DNA of 64,000 bases from an uncultured Roseobacter sp. (GCF_947495025.1 NZ_CANLXG010000001.1:62001-126000), one strand, 5' to 3'. Shown: positions 47,263-56,387, counted from the stretch's first letter. Translations and numbers: made by a program. Notes: generated by a model from the sequence alone, not told the origin.

Positions 47263-48834
47263 TCAGAGATTGCCTCTGGACAACTCACCCGCCAGATGGT
47301 CGGCCTGGCGGATCGCCAGGGCAACGATCGTCAGTGTGGGGTTTTCCGCAGCCCCGGTTGTGAACTGCGAGCCGTCCGAAATAAAGAGGTTCGCGATGTC
47401 GTGGGTCTGTCCCCACCTGTTCACAACACCGTCACGCGGGTTTTCGGACATCCGGTTGGTGCCGAGGTTGTGCGTGGACGGGTAGGGAGGCGTCGGGAAC
47501 GTCCGTGTGGCCCCCACCGCTTCGTAGACGGCGACCCCCTGCTGATAGGCGTGGTTGCGCATCGCGATATCATTGGGGTGATCGTCAAAGTGCACATTCG
47601 CCACCGGCAGACCGTACTGATCCGTAACACCTGTGTTCAGCGTGACGCGGTTGGTTTCCTGCGGCATGTCCTCGCCCACGATCCACATGCCGGCCATGTT
47701 CTCATAGCTGTCGAGCGCCGAGGTAAACTCACGCCCCCATGCCCCGGGGTCGAGGAAGGCCGCCATAAACGGCAGGCCGAGCGCGAGCGTTTCCAGCTCG
47801 TAACCACCTACGAAACCCCGGCTCGGGTCGTGTCGGGATTCGTCCTGGATGATGCCGGCCATGGTCGTGCCGCGCCACATCTTCACCGGCTGGTCAAAGG
47901 TCGCATAGACCGACCCGGTCATGTGCCGCATATAATTGCGACCCACCTGGCCGGAGCTGTTCGCAAGGCCGTCCGGGAACATTGACGAGGCCGAGTTCAG
48001 CAGCAGGCGCGGGCTCTCAAACGAATTGCCGGCAACACAGACCACACGGGCCTTCTGCATCTGCAGAGTGCCCTCTGCGTCATAGTATTCGACACCTGTG
48101 ACCTTGCCTGCGTCGTTGTGCAGGATCCGCGCGACATGCGACTGTGGACGGACCTCGAGAATGCCGGTCGCCTCGCCCTGCGGGATATCAACGTATCCGG
48201 CCGACCATTTCGCGCCCCATTTACACCCCTGAAAACAAAAGCCCGTCTGCTGGCACATCTGCCGGTCGCGGTTCTCATCAGAGTTGATCGCCATGCGACC
48301 GGTATGGACCTGCTCATAGCCAAGCGCCTTTGCGCCCTTTTCGAACACCAGGTAATTGTTGTTGCCCGGCAGCCCAGGGCGGTCGCCGGTGCGGGTGACG
48401 CCCAGTTTGTCTTCGGCCTTTGTGTACCAGGGGTCCATTTCGGCGGCGTCAATCGGCCAGTCGAGCAGGGACGCGCCCTGGACATTGCCGTAGGTGGTTG
48501 CCGCTTTCCACTCATGCTCCTGGAACCGCAGGCTGGCGCCTGCCCAGTGCTGGGTCGTGCCGCCCACGGATTTTACGATCCAGGCGGGCAGGCCGGAAAA
48601 GTCTTTGGCTACGCGCCAGTCTCCCGAGGTGGTGCGTGGGTCGAGCCAGGCCAGCTGGCCGAAGCTGTCCCATTCATCATTGATGAAATCCTCCGGCAGG
48701 TGCCGACCGCCGGCCTCCAGCGCGACGACGCTGACGCCTTTCTGAGCCAGTTCGTTTGCCAGCACGCCGCCGCCTGCGCCCGTGCCTATGATAACAACGA
48801 CGCTGTCGTCTGTGAGATCAAATGGTGCCGTCAT
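47263..48834 (-). CDS. GMC-family flavoprotein dehydrogenase
   Basis: The 523-residue protein has the GMC FAD motif VIIGTGAGGGVLANELAQKG, a mid-protein VCVAGNSFESPRLLLNS, and a C-terminal HNLGTNRMSENPRDGVVN with the conserved histidine region. It resembles the large subunit of membrane-bound gluconate or alcohol dehydrogenases. The next gene upstream encodes the small subunit-3 partner. The third partner, a cytochrome c, is not in the operon. The sugar or alcohol substrate cannot be told from sequence. Confidence 0.85.
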   Translation of the reverse strand: MTAPFDLTDDSVVVIIGTGAGGGVLANELAQKGVSVVALEAGGRHLPEDFINDEWDSFGQLAWLDPRTTSGDWRVAKDFSGLPAWIVKSVGGTTQHWAGASLRFQEHEWKAATTYGNVQGASLLDWPIDAAEMDPWYTKAEDKLGVTRTGDRPGLPGNNNYLVFEKGAKALGYEQVHTGRMAINSDENRDRQMCQQTGFCFQGCKWGAKWSAGYVDIPQGEATGILEVRPQSHVARILHNDAGKVTGVEYYDAEGTLQMQKARVVCVAGNSFESPRLLLNSASSMFPDGLANSSGQVGRNYMRHMTGSVYATFDQPVKMWRGTTMAGIIQDESRHDPSRGFVGGYELETLALGLPFMAAFLDPGAWGREFTSALDSYENMAGMWIVGEDMPQETNRVTLNTGVTDQYGLPVANVHFDDHPNDIAMRNHAYQQGVAVYEAVGATRTFPTPPYPSTHNLGTNRMSENPRDGVVNRWGQTHDIANLFISDGSQFTTGAAENPTLTIVALAIRQADHLAGELSRGNL

Positions 48835-48849
48835 GGTGCCAGTCTCCCC

Positions 48850-49374
48850 TTAAAGCCAGTTGATGTCGTTGAAACCGCGGTCGATGTAACCGCCGAATTC
48901 AAATGAGGAGCCCTCGTAGCCAAAGATCGGCCAGACAGCTTTCTGATTGTAGAGACCTGTGACCAGGCCGCCGCGCACCTGCTGAAAGAACGCGCTGTCC
49001 TCCATCGCACGCAACAGATCGACACGGTCGCGTTCCCAGCCCATGCCCAGATAGCTTGCATGTCCTTTGCCGCGCGCTGCGGCATCCAGACCGGCAATGC
49101 CCACCTCGACGTTCTCCGCGGCCTCGGCAGTGTCATAGCCCTTGACGGCAATCACATAGAATTCGTCACCTACCTTGTCGTGGGGATAGATATCGCGGGC
49201 CATCTGGACCAGTGTGGCAAAGGTTTCGGGCCGCAGATGGTCCGCCGTGGCCGCCCAGGACGCATTGGGTGCGGCGATAAAGCCTGCTCCGACTACGAAT
49301 GACGCCCCGGCTGCAGTCGCACGCGACAACAGCTGGCGCCGGGTAAGCCCTTTCGGGCTGTCTTGGATTGTCAT
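48850..49374 (-). CDS. gluconate 2-dehydrogenase subunit 3 family protein
   Basis: The 174-residue protein has a twin-arginine signal (TRRQLLSRATAAGASFVVGAGF; cleavage near SWA-A, about residue 40) and the subunit-3 fold. In known GADH complexes this subunit escorts the GMC subunit, which lacks its own signal, through the Tat pathway. It is 15 bases upstream of the GMC gene. This pairing supports a periplasmic dehydrogenase. Confidence 0.85.
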   Translation of the reverse strand: MTIQDSPKGLTRRQLLSRATAAGASFVVGAGFIAAPNASWAATADHLRPETFATLVQMARDIYPHDKVGDEFYVIAVKGYDTAEAAENVEVGIAGLDAAARGKGHASYLGMGWERDRVDLLRAMEDSAFFQQVRGGLVTGLYNQKAVWPIFGYEGSSFEFGGYIDRGFNDINWL

Positions 49375-49395
49375 GTTAAGTCCTCCCTCGAAAAA

Positions 49396-49791
49396 TCACG
49401 TGAAGCGCCCGCTGCGTTCAAGCACTTCGATCTCGTAACCGTCCGGATCGGTTACAAAGAAAAAGCGCCCGACGAGCTTGCCGTCAGGCGCGAATGTCAC
49501 GAGTCTGCGTGGCGCCAGCCCTTCGGCCTCAAACCGGGCGTGTTCTGCCTCCAGGTCTGCAACTGACACTGCGAGATGCCCGTAGCCATCGCCCATGTCA
49601 TAGGGCTCTGTCCGGTCTTTGTTGATTGTCAGTTCCAGCTCGAAACCACTCTCGGCATTGCTGAGATACACCAGAGTGAAGTCGGTAAAATCCAGGCGGT
49701 CGGCGACTTTCAGGTCAAAGGCTTTGTCGTAGAACGCGACCGAGCGCGCTTCATCCAGCACCCGGATCATTGAATGGATATTTTTGGCCAA
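49396..49791 (-). CDS. gloA: lactoylglutathione lyase (glyoxalase I)
   Basis: The 131-residue vicinal-oxygen-chelate enzyme turns methylglyoxal-glutathione into S-lactoylglutathione. It starts KNIHSMIRVLDEARSVAFY and has LELTINKD, GYGHLAVSVADL and the terminal DPDGYEIEVLER, giving the four metal ligands of the fold. TTG at 49791 is the start (AAAGGAG six bases upstream); the frame to 49839 is not coding-like. It is the first gene of the gloA-subunit 3-GMC run. A large palindrome lies 57 bases upstream of the start. Confidence 0.88.
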   Translation of the reverse strand: MAKNIHSMIRVLDEARSVAFYDKAFDLKVADRLDFTDFTLVYLSNAESGFELELTINKDRTEPYDMGDGYGHLAVSVADLEAEHARFEAEGLAPRRLVTFAPDGKLVGRFFFVTDPDGYEIEVLERSGRFT

Positions 49792-49846
49792 AGCGCCTCT
49801 CCTTTGTGACGGTTCACAAATCAGAGTAAGCGCGGGCAAAGTCGGC

Positions 49847-49870
49847 CGGGTAGTATGGGAGTACTACCCG
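49847..49870. promoter_or_regulatory. 24-bp palindromic operator-like site upstream of gloA
   Basis: A perfect 9-base inverted repeat (arm CGGGTAGTA at 49847-49855 and TACTACCCG at 49862-49870) flanks a 6-base spacer. It lies between the ribbon-helix-helix gene end and the gloA TTG start. No T run follows, so it is not a terminator. It has the size of a dimer operator, with centres 15 bases apart. Confidence 0.6.
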
Positions 49871-49899
49871 TCCCGGGGGCATCCGGTCAGCGGATCGGG

Positions 49900-50193
49900 C
49901 TATTCCGCGGCGATGGCCACGTCTTCGGTGCCTGGGTTCAGTTCCATAAACTTGAGGCAGGCGCAGCGCAGCAGCGACGTAAAGTTCTCTGGCTCGCCAC
50001 GGAGCTCCAGGACCTCGGCATGCAGGGTCGAGACAAAGGCGGGTGCCGTCGTGCCCTCGTTTTCTGCAATGGTATCAATGACCTGCCAGAACGCGTTTTC
50101 AAGCCTGATGCTCGTGCTCTGACCGTTCAGCCGCAATCTGCGTGTGGTCGACGCATACCTTTCCGGATCCTGTCCGGCAAATACCTGACACAT
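49900..50193 (-). CDS. ribbon-helix-helix domain protein
   Basis: The 97-residue protein contains the RHH-type stretch SIRLENAFWQVIDTIAENEG and further helices to residue 90. RHH proteins bind DNA as dimers and often autoregulate. GGGAGGAAAAT precedes the ATG at 50193. It is next to the palindrome and the gloA operon, so it is one candidate for binding that site, but this is only position-based. There is no toxin gene beside it. Confidence 0.7.
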   Translation of the reverse strand: MCQVFAGQDPERYASTTRRLRLNGQSTSIRLENAFWQVIDTIAENEGTTAPAFVSTLHAEVLELRGEPENFTSLLRCACLKFMELNPGTEDVAIAAE

Positions 50194-50408
50194 ATTTTCC
50201 TCCCTGGGCCGGCGCTGTACTGTGCGCAACCGTATTTTTCACCTGCCCGTACCGAAAAGCGTATACGAGTTGTTTCTGGCTGTCTACGCAGCGGACAGCA
50301 CTCCGGAAAAGCACAGCAGTCACGCCGTCTGGGCGGTGACCGGACCGATCAGCCGGGGGCGTGGCGCAGAATGTGGAGAGCCGGGCAGGTGCCTGACCAG
50401 CAGCTGTT

Positions 50409-50822
50409 TCAGGTTTTTTTGAGCGGGACGCCGTAGAGCTCCAGCCGGTGCCCACGCAGTTCGTATCCCAGCTTGCGCGCGATCTTTTCCTGCAGCGCTT
50501 CGATCTCCGCGTCTACAAACTCGATCACCTCGCCCGAGTTCATGTCGATCAGATGATCATGGTGGTCACGTTCGGCATCCTCATAGCGTGCCCGGCCGTC
50601 TCCGAACTCCAGCTTGTCGAGAATGCCGGCCTCTTCAAACAACTTGACCGTCCGGTAGACCGTTGCAATGGAAATCGCGTCATCAACGGCCGAGGCGCGG
50701 GCATAAAGCTCCTCAACATCCGGATGGTCGTCACTGTCCTCCAGCACCTGGGCCACAACGCGCCTCTGACCGGTCATCCGAAGCCCGCGGTCTTCGCAGC
50801 GTCTGATAATTGAGTTGCTCAT
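50409..50822 (-). CDS. fur: Fur-family metal-responsive regulator
   Basis: The 137-residue regulator has a winged helix (about 1-82, MTGQRRVVAQVLEDS and SIATVYRTVKLFEE) and a dimer domain with HHDHLIDMNSGEVIEF. It lacks CxxC zinc pairs and matches the Fur/Mur type of Rhodobacterales rather than Irr. It would sense iron or manganese. AGGAAGC precedes the ATG. It diverges from the DEAD-box helicase gene across a 353-base region. Confidence 0.85.
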   Translation of the reverse strand: MSNSIIRRCEDRGLRMTGQRRVVAQVLEDSDDHPDVEELYARASAVDDAISIATVYRTVKLFEEAGILDKLEFGDGRARYEDAERDHHDHLIDMNSGEVIEFVDAEIEALQEKIARKLGYELRGHRLELYGVPLKKT

Positions 50823-51175
50823 AGTTGCTTCCTGCCCGAACGGGCTTTTGTTTAGCGGTCTTTCACGGACGGTGCCACCCGGTATCGGTCACGGCTGTTG
50901 ACATGTGGATAAAAAACCCCCATGTGCACCGCAGGCGATGCCTTCTGCCGCGTGAGCAGTGCGGGCGCCCGGGTCAGACGACCTGATGTGCGCGCCCGTT
51001 TCAGAGGTCCGCTGTTGTTCCCAAAATCACGCGTGGGGCCAGACGCGACGGACAGGTTCCGGCAGGATGCCGGCACCTGCGATCCTGTTTCGCGTGTCCC
51101 GACGTACGCACCCCTGAAAAAAGGGTGCGACCGAGAATTTGTAAGGTCTGCCAGCGTGCGGGCCGGAAAGACGAT
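50823..51175. promoter_or_regulatory. 353-base divergent region between fur and the helicase gene
   Basis: No gene is visible here. It carries a perfect DnaA-box 9-mer at 50904-50912 beside an A/C-rich run, a GCCC/GGGC hairpin at 50834-50845, and a 7-bp hairpin at 51107-51129 in the helicase leader. Long structured leaders are typical of RNA-helicase genes that control their own expression. Confidence 0.45.
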
Positions 51176-52498
51176 ATGAGTGACTTCGATATGATGGATC
51201 TGCCACCGGCTCTGGTGGCGCGCCTGAAAAAAATGGGTCTGAAGGATCCGACCCCGATCCAGAAGCAGGCAATTCCGCATGCGCTGAACGGGCGTGATGT
51301 GATGGGCCTGGCCCAGACCGGCACAGGTAAAACGGCGGCTTTTGGTGTGCCGCTGATCGCGCGGATGCTGGAGATCGGGAAACGCCCCGCGCCCCGGTCT
51401 GTGCACGGGCTTATCCTGGCGCCGACGCGCGAACTGGCCACACAGATCAGCGTCAACCTGCGTGCATTTGCAGAGAACACGCCGATCAAGGTGGCGATGG
51501 TGGTTGGCGGGCAGTCCATCAATAACCAGATCAAACGGCTGGAGCGGGGTGTTGACCTGCTGGTGGCCACGCCCGGGCGGCTGCTGGATCTTATGGACCG
51601 GCGGGCGGTGCGCCTTGATGAAGCCGATTTTCTGGTGCTGGATGAAGCAGACCAGATGCTCGACATGGGCTTTATCCATGATCTGCGCAAAATCGCATCT
51701 GTGATCCCCAAAGACCGGCAGACAATGCTGTTTTCGGCAACCATGCCGAAACTGATGAATGAGATTGCGAACAGCTATCTCAATCGCCCGATCCGGGTGG
51801 AAGTCTCGCCGCCGGGCAAGGCGGCCGACAAGGTGACGCAGGAGGTGCATTTCATTGCCAAGGCGGAGAAAGCGAACCTGCTGATCGAGATGCTGGCCAG
51901 GCACCGCGGCGAACGGGCGCTTGTTTTTGGCCGCACCAAGCACGGATCAGAAAAGCTGATGAAGACGCTGGTCAAGGCGGGCTATGATGCGGCCTCGATC
52001 CACGGAAATAAATCCCAGGGCCAGCGCGACCGTGCCATTGCGGCGTTCAAGTCCGGCGAGATCACCGTGCTGGTTGCGACCGACGTGGCCGCGCGCGGCC
52101 TGGACATTCCGGATGTGAAGCACGTTTACAACTTCGACCTGCCAAATGTTCCGGACAATTACGTACACCGCATCGGCCGAACGGCTCGTGCCGGTAAGGA
52201 CGGTGCCGCGATTGCGTTCTGTGCTCCCGATGAGATGGGCGAACTCAAAGCCATTCAGAAAACCATGGGGATTGCGATCCCTGTCGGGTCAGGTCGCCCC
52301 TGGGAGGTTGCAGATATTCCCGAAGGCACAAAACCCAAAGGTGGTCGCGGGCGTCGGCGTGGTGGTGGCGGCGGTCGTCCACAATCAGGCGGAAACCGCC
52401 CTGGCGGCGAACAAACCCAGGCCAAGAAACCTGGTGCAGGTCGCAGACGGCGCCGCGGTGGCAATCGTGGCGGTGGCGGCAGCCAGCGCGCGGCCTGA
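51176..52498 (+). CDS. DEAD-box RNA helicase (RhlE-like)
   Basis: The 440-residue protein has the full motif series: AQTGTGKT, PTRELA, VATPGR, the DEAD box as DEADQML, FSATMP, TDVAARGLDI and HRIGRTARAG. A C-terminal basic tail (about 375-440) is rich in Arg and Gly and should bind RNA. It unwinds RNA in ribosome assembly or decay. The start at 51176 follows GGAAAG. It is expected to be important for growth in the cold, but no cold-shock motif was proven. Confidence 0.92.
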   Translation: MSDFDMMDLPPALVARLKKMGLKDPTPIQKQAIPHALNGRDVMGLAQTGTGKTAAFGVPLIARMLEIGKRPAPRSVHGLILAPTRELATQISVNLRAFAENTPIKVAMVVGGQSINNQIKRLERGVDLLVATPGRLLDLMDRRAVRLDEADFLVLDEADQMLDMGFIHDLRKIASVIPKDRQTMLFSATMPKLMNEIANSYLNRPIRVEVSPPGKAADKVTQEVHFIAKAEKANLLIEMLARHRGERALVFGRTKHGSEKLMKTLVKAGYDAASIHGNKSQGQRDRAIAAFKSGEITVLVATDVAARGLDIPDVKHVYNFDLPNVPDNYVHRIGRTARAGKDGAAIAFCAPDEMGELKAIQKTMGIAIPVGSGRPWEVADIPEGTKPKGGRGRRRGGGGGRPQSGGNRPGGEQTQAKKPGAGRRRRRGGNRGGGGSQRAA

Positions 52499-52576
52499 TC
52501 CGCAGAACGCCACTGAAGCTGTCCGGCGCAGGTCCGGGCAATTGACAATCATGTCGCCGCGACGCCTTGTGGCGGC

Positions 52577-53464
52577 ATGGAACGCAAATCACATATGGAC
52601 ACGTTCGGCGCCGTTGCGCTGATCGTGTTCGCCCTGCATCTGGCTTTCAACCAGGTCGTTATCAAAGTCACCAATGATGGCTTTGCGCCGGTGTTTTCTG
52701 CCGGTGTGCGGTCTGCGGGCGCCGTTGTTGTGTTGCTGATCTGGATGAAGCTGCGGGGCATTCCGATGCGTGTTCCGCGTGCGGCGGTGCCCGCGGGCAT
52801 CCTTTCCGGGCTGCTGTTCGGGCTTGAATTCATGGTGCTTTTCTCAGCACTGGATTTTACCACCGTGAGCCGGGCGTCCGTAATTTTTTATTCCATGCCT
52901 GTCTGGCTGGCGATTGCGAGCCATTTTCTGATGCCTTCTGACCGGCTTACCGGGGTGCGCGTGGTCGGTCTGTTTCTGGCAATGTCCGGCGTTGCGCTTG
53001 CGCTGCTCGACCGCAGCGATGCCAGTGCAAGTCTGATCGGTGACCTGATGGCGCTGACGTCCGCACTGTGCTGGGCCGGCATTGCGCTCTGCGTCAAGAT
53101 CACACCACTCAGCAAGGTGCCCCCGGCACAGCAGCTGTTGTTTCAGGTGGTTGTTTCCGCGCCGGTCATGCTGTTTGCGGCCTGGATCATCGGTGATTTT
53201 CTGCGCGATCCACAGCCGATCCATTATGCCGGGCTGCTGTTTCAGATCGTGGCCGTGGCCAGCCTGGGGTTTCTGGCGTGGTTCTGGCTCATGTCGATCT
53301 ATCCCGCGTCATCCGTTGCATCCTTCAGCTTTTTGTCACCCGTGTTCGCGGTGATCCTGGGCTGGCTGTTGCTCGGAGAGGATGTGGGTCTTCAGGTGTG
53401 GGCCGCCCTTTTGCTGGTGGCGGCGGGTATCTGGCTCATCAACCGGCGGCCCCGCGCGGTCTAG
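52577..53464 (+). CDS. DMT-superfamily (EamA) transporter
   Basis: The 295-residue protein has ten hydrophobic segments in two EamA repeats. The first segment begins TFGAVALIVFALHLAFNQVV, the second half opens near residue 150. The substrate is unknown. The alternative start at 52595 (MDTFGAV) is equally possible since neither has a clear ribosome site. It is convergent with selO and the two stops share the sequence CTAG. Confidence 0.8.
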   Translation: MERKSHMDTFGAVALIVFALHLAFNQVVIKVTNDGFAPVFSAGVRSAGAVVVLLIWMKLRGIPMRVPRAAVPAGILSGLLFGLEFMVLFSALDFTTVSRASVIFYSMPVWLAIASHFLMPSDRLTGVRVVGLFLAMSGVALALLDRSDASASLIGDLMALTSALCWAGIALCVKITPLSKVPPAQQLLFQVVVSAPVMLFAAWIIGDFLRDPQPIHYAGLLFQIVAVASLGFLAWFWLMSIYPASSVASFSFLSPVFAVILGWLLLGEDVGLQVWAALLLVAAGIWLINRRPRAV

Positions 53465-54873
53465 GTGCCGCAGAACGTGGCCGGTACCCGTTGCGCTGTC
53501 GTCGGTGGCCGCATCAGGTCGGTGTCATCAGTGCCGAAAGGGTCGCGCAGCGCGTGCATCAGCCGATCGAACGGGGCATAATCGTCTGCAACGGCCGCTG
53601 TGATCATTTCCTCGATGCGGTGATTGCGCGGTATGATCCGGGGCGAGGCTGCCTGCATAATGGCCTGCGGCTCCTTCTCGGAGGCGATACGCGCCTGCCA
53701 GTCGGTGCTCCAGGCGTCGAATGCCGCGCGGTCTACAAACTGATCCCGTGCGTCACCGCGGGCCAGTGCGTCGAACGTATTGGTGAAATCAGCGCTCTGG
53801 GTCTGCATCAGGGCCAGCAGGCGGCTGATCAGCGGAGCGTCTTCCGGCCCCGCATCAGCAAGACCGATCTTTGCGCCGAAAAGACGGGTGCGTTCTGCGT
53901 CGATCTGATCTGGCATCGCGTGCACGATTTCGGTTGCCTCTTCGACGCCTGTGCCCGGATCATCCATTTGCTGCAACAGGGATGTGGCAAACTGCGCCAT
54001 GTTCCAGACAATGATGCCGGGCTGGTTGGACCAGGCATACCGCCCGTGCTGATCAATTGAGGAAAACACCGTATCCTCATGGAAATCATCCATAAAAGCG
54101 CAGGGGCCATAGTCGATGGTTTCACCTGATATGGTGCAGTTATCGGTGTTCATGACCCCGTGAATAAAACCCAGGGACATCCATCTCGCAATCAGGCCGG
54201 CCTGCGCCGCACAGACTGCGCGCAGCAGGCCCATCGGCCCGTCAGCATCCGGCCAGTGCCGTGCGATGGCGTATTGTGTAAGTTCGCGCAACGCATCTTT
54301 CTGACCGCGATAGGCGAAAATCTGAAAAGTGCCAACCCGCAGGTGACTGGCCGCCACACGGGCCAGTACGGCGCCGGGCAGAACGGTTTCGCGCACCACG
54401 TCCTCGCCGGTCAGTGTCGCGGCCAGCGCGCGCGTCGTTGGCACGCCAAGCGCATGCATGGCCTCTGACACGACATATTCACGCAGAACCGGGCCCAGCC
54501 AGGCACGTCCGTCACCCATTCGTGAATACGGCGTGGGACCTGAGCCTTTGAGCTGGATATCGCGACGCAGACCGTCTGTACCCACAACCTCGCCCAACAG
54601 TACAGCGCGGCCGTCGCCCAGCTGGGGGTTGTAGTTGCCGAACTGGTGACCAGCATACAGCTGCGCCAGCGGAGCGGCACCCTCGGGCACGCGCACACCG
54701 GAAAAAACCCGGGCGCGGTCGGTCTCACCGGCATCCGGCAAACCCAGCAGCCGACCCAGATCCTCGTTGTACGCAACAAGCCCGGGCGCCCGTACCGGTG
54801 TGGGATCAATGCGTGTATAAAACGCCGCGGGCAGACGGGCGTAGGTGTTATCGAATGGAATGGTGACCTGCAT
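53461..54873 (-). CDS. selO: protein adenylyltransferase SelO (YdiU)
   Basis: The 470-residue pseudokinase transfers AMP from ATP onto Ser, Thr or Tyr of target proteins. It shows AQLYAGHQFGNYNPQLGDGRAV, the IQLKGSGPTPYSR region with the ATP-site lysine, LGFIHGVMNTDNC and the metal-binding IDYGPCAFMDDF. The C-terminus ends FCGT, a common bacterial end with cysteine where eukaryotic forms carry selenocysteine. The redox role of the terminal cysteine is likely but not shown. Confidence 0.92.
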   Translation of the reverse strand: MQVTIPFDNTYARLPAAFYTRIDPTPVRAPGLVAYNEDLGRLLGLPDAGETDRARVFSGVRVPEGAAPLAQLYAGHQFGNYNPQLGDGRAVLLGEVVGTDGLRRDIQLKGSGPTPYSRMGDGRAWLGPVLREYVVSEAMHALGVPTTRALAATLTGEDVVRETVLPGAVLARVAASHLRVGTFQIFAYRGQKDALRELTQYAIARHWPDADGPMGLLRAVCAAQAGLIARWMSLGFIHGVMNTDNCTISGETIDYGPCAFMDDFHEDTVFSSIDQHGRYAWSNQPGIIVWNMAQFATSLLQQMDDPGTGVEEATEIVHAMPDQIDAERTRLFGAKIGLADAGPEDAPLISRLLALMQTQSADFTNTFDALARGDARDQFVDRAAFDAWSTDWQARIASEKEPQAIMQAASPRIIPRNHRIEEMITAAVADDYAPFDRLMHALRDPFGTDDTDLMRPPTTAQRVPATFCGT

Positions 54874-54914
54874 GTGTCAGATATAGGTGCCGGCTGCGCC
54901 CGACACCAGCAGGA

Positions 54915-55364
54915 TCAGAAGGTTTTGCTCATCAGCATATAGCCCTCGCGTCCGCGAAAGCCCGCCCGCGCGTACAGCCTCTGACTGGACGTCTTTGTGC
55001 GGTCAACTTCGAGATGCAGCGCCTTGAGACCGGCACCGGCCAGTGCGCGGGGCAGACTTTGCAGCGTTTCTGATGCCACACCGCGGCCCCGGACACCGGG
55101 ACGCACATAGATTTCGTCAATGAACCCGTCGAGACCGCCGAATTCCACCGACCAGCCAAAAGTCACGACAACATAGCCGATGGGCGCGCGCGGCGGACCG
55201 ATCAGATAGGCGGCACCGTGGGGAATTCCCTCGAGCAGCGGCATTATTCCGTCGCGACGGGCGTCCGGAGCCAGCGTGATACCTTCTTCGGCATGGAACG
55301 CCGCAACAAGGGCATCCAGCCGGTCAAAATGTTCGGGTGTTGCCAGTGTCAGCGAGGCGCTCAC
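54915..55364 (-). CDS. GNAT-family N-acetyltransferase
   Basis: The 149-residue protein has the acetyl-CoA motif RPGVRGRGVASETLQ and the terminal ARAGFRGREGYM. The substrate is unknown. It starts at GTG 55364, which overlaps the nucleoside hydrolase stop (GTGA), so translation of the two is coupled. The frame upstream to 55460 lies within the hydrolase gene and is not used. Confidence 0.75.
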   Translation of the reverse strand: MSASLTLATPEHFDRLDALVAAFHAEEGITLAPDARRDGIMPLLEGIPHGAAYLIGPPRAPIGYVVVTFGWSVEFGGLDGFIDEIYVRPGVRGRGVASETLQSLPRALAGAGLKALHLEVDRTKTSSQRLYARAGFRGREGYMLMSKTF

Positions 55365-56302
55365 AGCCTGGCCAGCCGTTCTGTCAGCAGACCGAAGAAC
55401 GCATCTGCATCGAGGTCTCCGATGAACAGGGCATTCCTCGGCCTGTCGGTCACGCCCCACCAGTCAGCGACCGTCATGCCCAGTGTCAGTTCGGAGGTTG
55501 TCTCTATCTCGACATTGATCTGGCGGCCTGAAAATATTTCGGGCCTGATCAGCCAGGCCGTGACACAGGGGTCATGCAGCGGAGCACCGGCAGAGCCGTA
55601 TTTTTCCTTGTCGAAACGTTCAAAGAATTCCGTCATCTGGGCCACGGCGGTCCCGACGGCTGTACCCATTGCGCGAAAGGCGTCATTGCGTGGCGCGGTC
55701 ACCAGAGCCCTGTGTGTGACATCCAGCGGCATCACAACAATCGGAATGCCGGATTTAAACACGATATCAGCCGCCTGCGGGTCGACGTAGATGTTGAATT
55801 CGGCTGCGGGCGTTATGTTTCCCACTTCGAAGTATGCACCGCCCATCAGCACGATCTCTCTGATGCGTCCGGCGATATCGGGTGCGCGGGTCAGCGCCTT
55901 TGCAATGTTGGTAAGCGGCCCGAGAGCGCACAGGGTGATACTGCCCTCCGGCTCTGCGCGCAGGGTCCCGATGATAAAGTCCACCGCGTGCGGTTCCTGC
56001 AGTGGCATCTGTGGCTCGGGCAGTGTCGGTCCGTCGAGACCGGTTTTGCCATGTACATGCTCTGCAGTTACCAGTTCGCGGCCAAGCGGTCGGTCGCAAC
56101 CGGAATAGACCGGCATATCCGGGCGTCCCGCAAGCTCACAGATCATCCGTGCGTTTCTTGACGTCAGCTCCAGCGGCACGTTGCCGGCCACACAGGTGAT
56201 GCCCAGAACGTCAATCTCTTCGGGACTGGCCAGAGCAAGGAGAATGGCCACCGCGTCGTCCTGACCCGGGTCCGTATCGATGATTATTCTGTGCTTTTTC
56301 AT
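55361..56302 (-). CDS. nucleoside hydrolase (inosine-uridine type)
   Basis: The 313-residue enzyme cleaves N-glycosidic bonds of ribonucleosides. It has the calcium site DTDPGQDDAVAILLAL (9-24), NARMICELAGRPDMPVYSG, and ALGPLTNIAKAL. The second metal site and a terminal catalytic His are expected near SAGAPLHDPCVTAWLI. A GNAT gene overlaps its stop. It may serve salvage of purine or pyrimidine nucleosides. Confidence 0.9.
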   Translation of the reverse strand: MKKHRIIIDTDPGQDDAVAILLALASPEEIDVLGITCVAGNVPLELTSRNARMICELAGRPDMPVYSGCDRPLGRELVTAEHVHGKTGLDGPTLPEPQMPLQEPHAVDFIIGTLRAEPEGSITLCALGPLTNIAKALTRAPDIAGRIREIVLMGGAYFEVGNITPAAEFNIYVDPQAADIVFKSGIPIVVMPLDVTHRALVTAPRNDAFRAMGTAVGTAVAQMTEFFERFDKEKYGSAGAPLHDPCVTAWLIRPEIFSGRQINVEIETTSELTLGMTVADWWGVTDRPRNALFIGDLDADAFFGLLTERLARL

Positions 56303-56387
56303 GTGCGCTTTGTGAAACGGTAAAAGCCAGGAGTCCAGTACACATTGTCGTCAAAACGGTGCCGTATTTTTCCGGCATACCCCGGTC

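Noticed and set aside
49900..50193. Antitoxin of a toxin-antitoxin pair
   Set aside because: The RHH fold fits, but no toxin-like ORF lies on either side.
50222..50422. 66-codon forward ORF between the RHH and fur genes
   Set aside because: No ribosome site, overlaps the fur 3' end in antisense and shows no protein-like pattern.
53461..54873. Selenocysteine in SelO
   Set aside because: The terminal position is coded by a cysteine codon; no TGA with a downstream SECIS-like element is used.
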